Source: Spirochaetaceae bacterium (lineage in GTDB: Bacteria > Spirochaetota > Spirochaetia > DSM-27196 > SLST01). From it: a DNA stretch of 11,545 nucleotides. The notes beneath the pieces are model-generated. The model saw nothing but the letters and a program-made list of their open reading frames with translations, had not been told where the DNA came from and ran no database searches. Positions 6,415 to 11,545 of this stretch are shown here, piece by piece. The stretch is from positions 1-11,545 of the forward strand of contig SKVA01000023.1 of the NCBI GenBank assembly GCA_007129695.1, given 5' to 3'. The first letter of the stretch is position 1, and each line of letters starts with the position of its first letter. The position numbers were made by a program, and so were the translations under genes.

Positions 6415-7359
6415 CTACCGCCGCCTCTCGGCGATGAGCTCCTGCAGGCGCGTCGGGCGGTCGGTGATGATTCCGTCGACGCCCAGGTCGATGAGCTCGA
6501 TCATCTGTTCGTCGCTGTTGATCGTCCAGTAGTGGAGCGCCATACCGCGCCGAGCGATGTCCCGGCGCAGCCGGCGCGACGTCAGGTCGATCGTGACCGG
6601 GCCCACGTCGAAGCTGACCGGCAGGTTGAAGACGCTGAATGGCGTCGCTCTGTTGAGCGCGTGGAGGCCCAGGACGTGCGGCACGTAGAAGCGCACGACC
6701 TCACCCATCGATCCCGACATCGTCACGCGACCTTCGGAGACCGACCGGAAGTGCTCGAGAGGCGATCGATTGAACGACGCGACCACGACAAGGTCCTCGC
6801 GGCCGAACTCGCGGATCAGACCCCAGAGCACCTCGGCCGCGATCGCGCCGCGCTCGTCGTCGTCCTTGATCTCGATGAGCATCGGCGTTCCGGGGTAGGT
6901 CTCGAAGAGCTCGCGCAGGCTCGGCACGTACGCGCCGACGCCGATGAACGGGTTGCGCGCCGGATCGCGAATCGGGCGGCGGTGTTCGTCCTCGAGCCCG
7001 TAGCCGGCGTCGAGCGCGCGGATCTCTGCGTAACTCATGTCGGCCACCCGGCCCGTTCCGTTGGTCGTCCGATCGACCGTGTGATCGTGAATGACGGCCA
7101 GGCGGTTGTCGGCGGTGAGCACGACGTCGAGCTCGAACACATCGACGCCGATCTCGTGCGCGTGCGCGAACGCCAGGTTGGTCTCACTCGGTCGCTCCTG
7201 GTTTCCGCCCTGATGCGCGATCACTCTCGGCATACCGTCGCCGTCGGCCAGCCAGTGCGACGCGATGTCGTGCGGGCTTCCGCGGAGGACCGCCATGAAT
7301 ACCCACGCCACAGCCACGATGGCAAGTACGACGCCGACGATCTTCCCGGTTCTACGCAT
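6415..7359 (-). CDS. Membrane-anchored glycerophosphodiester phosphodiesterase
   Basis: This GDPD-family enzyme would hydrolyse glycerophosphodiesters to glycerol-3-phosphate and an alcohol. It has 314 residues. An N-terminal anchor (VGVVLAIVAVAWVFMAVL, 8-25, after MRRTGK) with positive charges inside predicts that the catalytic domain faces outward. Catalytic landmarks: VIAHQGG (46-52), ELD (76-78, metal ligands), IHDHTVDRTTNGTG (90-103) with His91, LIEIKDD (161-167) with the E-x-K pair 163/165, and YWTIN plus GVDGIITDRP (277-302). Two departures from the usual pattern are clear: HQ replaces the common HR, and PSETN replaces PENT. Such HQGG forms do exist, but the substrate may differ. The ribosome site is poor (GAGG close to the ATG). 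It follows the solute-binding protein gene by 44 nt and could act on the same substrate pathway, an arrangement loosely like ugpQ. Confidence 0.9.
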   Translation of the reverse strand: MRRTGKIVGVVLAIVAVAWVFMAVLRGSPHDIASHWLADGDGMPRVIAHQGGNQERPSETNLAFAHAHEIGVDVFELDVVLTADNRLAVIHDHTVDRTTNGTGRVADMSYAEIRALDAGYGLEDEHRRPIRDPARNPFIGVGAYVPSLRELFETYPGTPMLIEIKDDDERGAIAAEVLWGLIREFGREDLVVVASFNRSPLEHFRSVSEGRVTMSGSMGEVVRFYVPHVLGLHALNRATPFSVFNLPVSFDVGPVTIDLTSRRLRRDIARRGMALHYWTINSDEQMIELIDLGVDGIITDRPTRLQELIAERRR

Positions 7360-7403
7360 GCCTCACTTCTACCGTGTTCGCGGCGACGCGGCAAGCCCCG
7401 TGG

Positions 7404-8933
7404 TCAGTTCACGCCGAACTGCTCCAGGTACGCCCTTCGCTCATCGATGATCGTTGGCATCCCGCGATCGTTCATCCTGCGGATGAACTCATCGAACTCG
7501 GCGTCGAAATCGGGCTCGGTTATCATCCTGACCCAGTAGCGCTCGGCGATCCGGATGAGCCCGGGACCCTGTCGTGACATCGCGTTCATCCTCGACTGGA
7601 ACACCGGCTCCTGGAAGCTGTGCTCAAGCGCCATCGCCAGCGCTCGGCTGTCATTGCCGGAGAAATCGTTGACCCGGAACTGCTCGCGAACCGCGGTCGT
7701 GATGGTCGGGCCGAACGGATAGTCGCCCAGGATCCGGAGGCTCTCGCTGATGTAGCCGAAGGTATCCGCGTAGCGTTGCAGGTCGCCGAAGACCGGAAGC
7801 CCGTCGCGAATCGTGTGCTGTTCCCCGGTCCGGCCAAAGGCCAGCGTCCACGCGTTCTCCCGCTCGAGCATCCAGTTCATGTACGCGACTGCGGCTTCGG
7901 GGACACGCGACCGGCGCGGGCTGAACAGGTAGAAGCGCGTCGGCAGATAACGGAGGTTACGGTAGACGCCGTCGGGACCCGGGAACACGTCGACCGGGAC
8001 GAACTCGGCCCCAGGGACGTTGCGCGCGAGGTTCAGCGCAACCGACCCGCTGTTCTGCGCGTAGAGGTAGTCCCACGGCACGTGGATGAACCCGACGCGC
8101 CCGTTCACGACGTGCCGCGTCTTGATATCAAAGCTGTCGGTCGCGAACTCGCGCTCGATCAGCCCTTCCTGATAGAGCCCATGCAGCCACCGCATGAAGT
8201 CGCGGAATCCGTCGCGTACCGGCCACAGCGATCCCATGTTCGCCGCAGGATCGTGATCCAGGAACGAGTACATCGGGTCGAAGAGCTTGAAGTCCGAATC
8301 GAACACCGTACCCGGGTCATCGGTGAACCACCCCCACGGGCGCAGCTCGGCGGCGGGCACGTTTCCGGGGTTCCGGTCCTTGAACGCGCGGAGCGCGGCG
8401 GTGAGCTCGTCGCGGTTGGTGGGTATGCCCAACCCTAGCGCGTCCAGCCAGTCCTTGCGGATGAACGACGTGTAGCGCGCATCGATCTCGCGTCTGCTCG
8501 GAATCGCGAACTGAACGCCGTCGATCTGTCCCAGGCGGAGGTGGTCTTCGCCCAGCACCGTCCGGATGTTCGGCCCGTACTCTGGAAGATACTGGCCCAG
8601 ATCGTGGAGTCCTCCGTCGGCGGCGAACTTCATGAACAGAAGCCGCCCATGTGTGAACGCAAGATCGGGTGCCGTGTTTGTCGCCATCATGACCGTGTGG
8701 CTCACCATCGAGCCGCCCTTCGGCACGTACTGCACGTCGACGCCCAGCTTCGCCATCTCATTCTGAACGAACTCGGTCCACGGGTTATCGGTGAGCCGTC
8801 CCTGATCGCGCGGTACCTCGGCACGTTCGACGATCATCACGCGAAGCCTCGCGTGTCCTTCGGAGCCGCCACCGGCGAACACCGTAACCGTGCACAGAGC
8901 CAGAAGGCCAATCGTTGCGAATACTCGTGCCAT
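7404..8933 (-). CDS. ABC transporter extracellular solute-binding protein
   Basis: This 509-residue protein is a family-1-type (LplA/YtcQ-like) sugar or oligosaccharide binding protein that delivers its ligand to the two permeases encoded upstream. The start at 8933 is set by AAGGAG 5 nt before the ATG; the frame is open much further back (to 9734), but that part overlaps the permease gene. A Sec signal peptide occupies residues 1-20 (ARVFATIGLLALCTVTVFA), with cleavage predicted after FA, leaving GGGSEG. There is a Cys at 14, but it sits inside the hydrophobic core and does not form a proper lipobox. Family features include ATNTAPDLAFT (84-94), EIDARYTSFIRKDWLDALG, NRDELTAALRAFKD, and aromatic residues in the C-terminal lobe. 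Ligand cannot be read from sequence; LplA-like proteins often bind oligosaccharides. The permease stop TAG lies 2 nt upstream, so translation is coupled. Confidence 0.93.
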   Translation of the reverse strand: MARVFATIGLLALCTVTVFAGGGSEGHARLRVMIVERAEVPRDQGRLTDNPWTEFVQNEMAKLGVDVQYVPKGGSMVSHTVMMATNTAPDLAFTHGRLLFMKFAADGGLHDLGQYLPEYGPNIRTVLGEDHLRLGQIDGVQFAIPSRREIDARYTSFIRKDWLDALGLGIPTNRDELTAALRAFKDRNPGNVPAAELRPWGWFTDDPGTVFDSDFKLFDPMYSFLDHDPAANMGSLWPVRDGFRDFMRWLHGLYQEGLIEREFATDSFDIKTRHVVNGRVGFIHVPWDYLYAQNSGSVALNLARNVPGAEFVPVDVFPGPDGVYRNLRYLPTRFYLFSPRRSRVPEAAVAYMNWMLERENAWTLAFGRTGEQHTIRDGLPVFGDLQRYADTFGYISESLRILGDYPFGPTITTAVREQFRVNDFSGNDSRALAMALEHSFQEPVFQSRMNAMSRQGPGLIRIAERYWVRMITEPDFDAEFDEFIRRMNDRGMPTIIDERRAYLEQFGVN

Positions 8934-8935
8934 AC

Positions 8936-9808
8936 CTACTCCTTCAGCGACCCGATCAGGGCGCCCTTTACAAAGTGTTTCTGGAGGAACGGGAATGCGA
9001 TGAGAACCGGTGCGGTCGCGAACATGATCGCACCCGCCTTCACCGATTCCACCGGGATATCGTCGGAGCGTCCGAAGACGACCGTCGGCCCGAAGCCGAT
9101 ACCATCGGTGATCAGCTGCTGAAGGCGCAGCTGGAGCGTGTATTTGTCGGGGTCCTGGATGTAGATGAGCGCCTGGAAGAACTGGTTCCAGTGACCCACC
9201 CCGTAGAAGAGCGTGAGCGTCGCGATGATCGGGGTGGACAGAGGCAGGATGATCCGCATAAGGATACCGATCTCGCTCGCGCCGTCCATCCGCGCCGACT
9301 CGGCAAGGCTCGTTGGGATACCGGAGAAGTAGGTCTTCATGAGAATGAGATTGAACGTCGCGATAGTCCCCGGCAGGATCAGCGCCCAGACGGTGTCCAG
9401 GAGACCGAGCGCTCGGACCACGATGAAGGTGGGGATGAGCCCGCCGCTGAAGAACATCGTGAACAGGATCAGCAGCCAGATCACCCGCCTGCCTACCAGA
9501 TCTGGCTTGGCCAGTGGGTAGGCGCCCAGCGCGGTGATCATCACATTCACCGATGTGCCCACAATCGTCAGGTAGACCGTGAACACCAGCGCGCGCATCA
9601 TCGCGGCGCTCTCGAACACGGTCCGGTATCCTTGCAGCTGGAGACCGACGGGAAACAGGGAGACGCGCCCCGACAGGATCGCCCCTTCCGAAGAGAACGA
9701 CAACGCGGTCACGTGAATCATCGGGATCAGGCACGCCGCGGCGACCATCGTCAGGAGTACGACGTTGAGAGCGTCGAACCAGGTGATCGGGTCTCGTCTC
9801 GTCGCCAT
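8936..9808 (-). CDS. ABC transporter permease, LplC/YtcP (MalG-like) type
   Basis: One of two inner-membrane permease subunits of a carbohydrate importer, 290 residues with six predicted membrane segments, the first at about 14-32. The EAA loop that docks the ATPase is clear: AESARMDGASEIGILMRIILP (169-189), with the conserved G at 176. FSGGLIPTFIVVRALGLLD (120-138) and HWNQFFQALIYIQDP (206-220) are typical of the LplC/YtcP group. The ATG at 9808 overlaps the stop of the upstream permease by one base (TGATG), and GGGG about 9 nt upstream may serve as ribosome site. No ATPase gene is in the cluster; many LplBC-type systems use a shared MsmX-like ATPase encoded elsewhere, which I assume here. 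Confidence 0.93.
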   Translation of the reverse strand: MATRRDPITWFDALNVVLLTMVAAACLIPMIHVTALSFSSEGAILSGRVSLFPVGLQLQGYRTVFESAAMMRALVFTVYLTIVGTSVNVMITALGAYPLAKPDLVGRRVIWLLILFTMFFSGGLIPTFIVVRALGLLDTVWALILPGTIATFNLILMKTYFSGIPTSLAESARMDGASEIGILMRIILPLSTPIIATLTLFYGVGHWNQFFQALIYIQDPDKYTLQLRLQQLITDGIGFGPTVVFGRSDDIPVESVKAGAIMFATAPVLIAFPFLQKHFVKGALIGSLKE

Positions 9809-10725
9809 CAGAACAGCCCCTGCCCCTTGATGCGGTTGCTAAGCCAGTTGGCCGTCAGCAGAAACACGAAGTTCACGACCGACTGGAAGAGCCCGACCGC
9901 CGCCGCGTACGAGTAGTCGACGTTGAGCAGTCCTACCCGGTAGACGTAGGTGCTGATGACGTCCGCGACCTCCAGCACCATCGGGTTTCCCAGCAGAAAG
10001 GGTCGGTCAAAGCTGATCGTCATGACGTTGCCAACCGACAGCAGGAAGACGACCAGGATCGTCGGCGTGATGCCGGGGATCGTCACGTGCTTCAGCCGCT
10101 GCCAGCGCGACGCTCCATCGATCATCGCTGCATCGTACAGGTTGGGATCCAGCGCGGAGAGTGCAGCCAGGTAGATGATCGTTCCCCACCCGACGTCCTT
10201 CCATACGCCGGAGAACTGGTAGATCGCTATCCACCACGCGGGCTCGGTCATGAAGTAGACGCTCTCTCCCCCGAACGAGCGGATCACCGCGTTCACGATC
10301 CCGGACGACGGGGAGAGAACGGAGATGATGAGCCCCGACACGACGACCCACGACAGGAAGTGCGGGAGGTATACGATCGCCTGGACCGTCCGTTTCAGTC
10401 GCCTGTTTCGCACCTCGTTCAGCAGGAGCGCCAGGATGAGCGGTGCGGGGAACGCAACCAGCAGACTGATGACGTTCAGCAGCACCGTGTTTCGAAGGAC
10501 GATGAAGAAGTCGTCGTTTCGAAACATCATCTGGAAGTTCTCCAGCCCGACCCAGGCGGATCCGCGAAGTCCGGCGAAGATGTTGAAGTCGGTGAACGCC
10601 ATCAGCACGCCGTACATCGGGACGAAGTGGAACACGATGTAGTACGCGAAGACCGGAAGGAGCAGCAGATAGAGATGGCGGTCCCTGATCATCCGTCGCC
10701 ACCGCGATTCGGTGAGAGTCAGCAT
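9808..10725 (-). CDS. ABC transporter permease, LplB/YteP (MalF-like) type
   Basis: The partner permease, 305 residues. The N-terminus has a charged stretch (ESRWRRMIRDRHLYL, 6-20), then the LLLPVFAYYIVFHFVPMYG segment (21-39), very typical of LplB proteins. The EAA loop is YDAAMIDGASRWQRLKHVTIP (197-217); the protein ends with NRIKGQGLF. I place the start at 10725, where GAGGAG lies 5 nt upstream and the N-terminus fits the family. A longer open frame to 10962 would add 79 Arg-rich residues over the promoter region and is rejected. This is the first gene of the minus-strand cluster; a candidate promoter lies at 10815-10843. Confidence 0.93.
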   Translation of the reverse strand: MLTLTESRWRRMIRDRHLYLLLLPVFAYYIVFHFVPMYGVLMAFTDFNIFAGLRGSAWVGLENFQMMFRNDDFFIVLRNTVLLNVISLLVAFPAPLILALLLNEVRNRRLKRTVQAIVYLPHFLSWVVVSGLIISVLSPSSGIVNAVIRSFGGESVYFMTEPAWWIAIYQFSGVWKDVGWGTIIYLAALSALDPNLYDAAMIDGASRWQRLKHVTIPGITPTILVVFLLSVGNVMTISFDRPFLLGNPMVLEVADVISTYVYRVGLLNVDYSYAAAVGLFQSVVNFVFLLTANWLSNRIKGQGLF

Positions 10726-10814
10726 CGCGACTCCTCGATCGCATCGCCCGCGGTCTGACGTCGCCGGCCAGACGGCGTTACTGACCGTGGTGCCGGTCGC
10801 ACTATCATCCACCG

Positions 10815-10843
10815 ATCGTATACCGACCGCCGCCAAACAGCAA
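10815..10843 (-). promoter_or_regulatory. Candidate promoter of the transporter cluster
   Basis: On the minus strand TTGCTG (10843-10838) and TACGAT (10820-10815) are spaced 17 bp apart, a sigma70-like arrangement with 3/6 and 4/6 matches. The box lies about 90 nt before the LplB-type ATG, leaving a moderate leader. It is the best candidate in the 208-nt gap, but weak and found by eye. Confidence 0.35.
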
Positions 10844-10862
10844 GGTAGGTCATCCGCCAATC

Positions 10863-10872
10863 GTTCGCGAAC
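10863..10872. promoter_or_regulatory. Palindrome GTTCGCGAAC between divergent promoters
   Basis: A perfect 10-bp inverted repeat centred on CGCG lies about 20 bp upstream of the -35 box of the minus-strand promoter and about 40 bp before the -10 of the plus-strand gene. A CG-centred perfect palindrome in a divergent gap beside sugar transport genes is what a LacI-family operator can look like, but the arms do not extend further, and no regulator gene is present in the window. Confidence 0.3.
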
Positions 10873-10908
10873 TACGCGCGGACCTCCGTGGCGCGCACCG
10901 GGGTCGTC

Positions 10909-10917
10909 TGCTATAGT
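10909..10917 (+). promoter_or_regulatory. Extended -10 promoter of the URO-D-like gene
   Basis: TGCTATAGT combines a TG motif with TATAGT (10912-10917), an extended -10 with 5/6 match to consensus. No good -35 is seen, as is common for extended -10 promoters. Transcription would start near 10924, leaving a leader of about 10 nt that holds the GGAGG ribosome site at 10925-10929. Confidence 0.45.
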
Positions 10918-10933
10918 GGCCCGCGGAGGCCCG

Positions 10934-11545
10934 ATGACGACCCGTGACCGGCTGCGCGCCACGATGAGCTTTGCCCGCCCCGATCGGCTCCCGATCGTCG
11001 AGTGGGCCGGCTACTGGGACAAGACCGTCGCTCGCTGGAGGGCCGAAGGCCTGTCACCCGACCTCTCGACCGCGGAGTCGATCCGCGAGTCGGTCGGGCT
11101 CGACCGCTGGCTCCAGCACTGGGCCCGCCCACGCGCGGTGACCTGCCCGGTCGCGCCGTCTCACGGAGCCGGAATCCTCGCGACCGCCGCCGAGTACGAC
11201 GCGATCCTTCCACACCTCTATCCCGACTACGACGCGAGTCGCGCCGCGCTTCTTCCCTGGGCAGCTCAGCACGCCGCCGGAGAGGCGGTCGTGTGGCTTA
11301 CGGTCGAAGGCTTCTTCTGGTACCCGCGCACGCTCTTCGGGATCGAGCGGCACCTATACGCGTTCTACGACGAACCCGATCTCATGCACCGGATGAACCG
11401 CGATCTGCTCGAGTGGAACCTCGCGCTCATCGACGAGGTGTGCGCGATCACCACGCCCGACTTCGCGACGATCGCCGAGGACATGTCGTACAACCATGGT
11501 CCGATGCTGTCGCGCGAGCTTTTCGATGAGTTCCTGGCTCCTTAC
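10934..11545 (+). CDS. URO-D/MtaA-family protein, 3' end beyond window
   Basis: The first 204 codons of a uroporphyrinogen-decarboxylase superfamily protein, open to the right edge; full members are roughly 330-380 residues. The ATG at 10934 has GGAGG 4 nt upstream and gives the typical opening MTTRDRLRATMSFARPDRLPIVEW. Other signs are GYWDKTVARWRAEGL (26-40), EGFFWYPRTLFGIE, YAFYDEPDLMHRMN, and IAEDMSYNHGPMLS followed by FDEFLAPY at the edge, which matches the region where this superfamily has its EDM-Y-GP-S motif. The true haem enzyme HemE differs in its N-terminal region; this type groups with MtaA/CmuA-like proteins, many of them corrinoid-linked methyltransferases, though most are uncharacterised. 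It is transcribed divergently from the transporter cluster, so shared control is likely. Zn ligands would be mainly in the missing part. Confidence 0.88.
   Translation, partial: MTTRDRLRATMSFARPDRLPIVEWAGYWDKTVARWRAEGLSPDLSTAESIRESVGLDRWLQHWARPRAVTCPVAPSHGAGILATAAEYDAILPHLYPDYDASRAALLPWAAQHAAGEAVVWLTVEGFFWYPRTLFGIERHLYAFYDEPDLMHRMNRDLLEWNLALIDEVCAITTPDFATIAEDMSYNHGPMLSRELFDEFLAPY

Noticed and set aside
8934..9734. N-terminal extension of the solute-binding protein frame
   Set aside because: It overlaps the conserved permease gene out of frame. The ATG at 8933 has AAGGAG and begins a signal peptide.
10726..10962. N-terminal extension of the LplB-type permease by 79 residues
   Set aside because: The extension is Arg-rich, covers the candidate promoters, and has no ribosome site, whereas the ATG at 10725 has GAGGAG and gives the family N-terminus.
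1..11545. CRISPR arrays, tRNA or rRNA genes, insertion sequences
   Set aside because: I saw no regularly spaced repeats, no tRNA cloverleaf, no rRNA-like stretch and no transposase or terminal inverted repeats in reading the window.

Overview
This window is high-GC bacterial DNA with mostly ordinary metabolic and transport genes. The best guess for the organism is a high-GC member of the Spirochaetota. That rests mainly on the solute-binding protein, whose signal peptide ends in an FA-GGGSEG type junction often seen in that phylum, next to an LplA/B/C-type sugar transporter with no ATPase gene of its own. This is an inference of moderate strength; nothing here fixes the taxon.

Layout. Bases 1-260 hold nothing I recognise. 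On the minus strand, 261-473 is a decayed C-terminal end of a DinB/YfiT-type protein, followed by a 208-residue unknown protein (504-1130). On the plus strand comes a lone Phd/YefM-type antitoxin (1264-1497) without a toxin. It is followed by the glycine cleavage operon gcvT-gcvH-gcvPA-gcvPB (1552-5952), tightly packed (gaps of 10 and 21 nt, then a 4-nt ATGA overlap). The split P-protein and the H and T proteins are all intact; the L-protein (dihydrolipoyl dehydrogenase) and lipoylation genes are not in the window.

The right half is a minus-strand cluster that reads from about 10725 towards the gcv operon: two LplB/LplC-type permeases, an extracellular solute-binding protein, a membrane-anchored glycerophosphodiester phosphodiesterase, and a small unknown helical protein. 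Its 3' end overlaps the 3' end of gcvPB by 13 nt. Diverging from this cluster across a 208-nt control region is the start of a URO-D/MtaA-like (uroporphyrinogen decarboxylase superfamily) gene that runs off the right edge.

How the genes may work together. The gcv genes form one catabolic and one-carbon module (glycine to CO2, NH3 and methylene-tetrahydrofolate). The transporter cluster probably imports an oligosaccharide or related solute. The phosphodiesterase, if it faces outward as its anchor predicts, could release the solute outside the membrane. The URO-D-like protein may be a methyltransferase sharing control with the transporter. I found no clear undescribed system. The items most worth a second look are the orphan antitoxin with its repeated upstream octamer, the DinB remnant, the apparently leaderless gcvT start, the variant phosphodiesterase active site in the transporter cluster, and the divergent control region.
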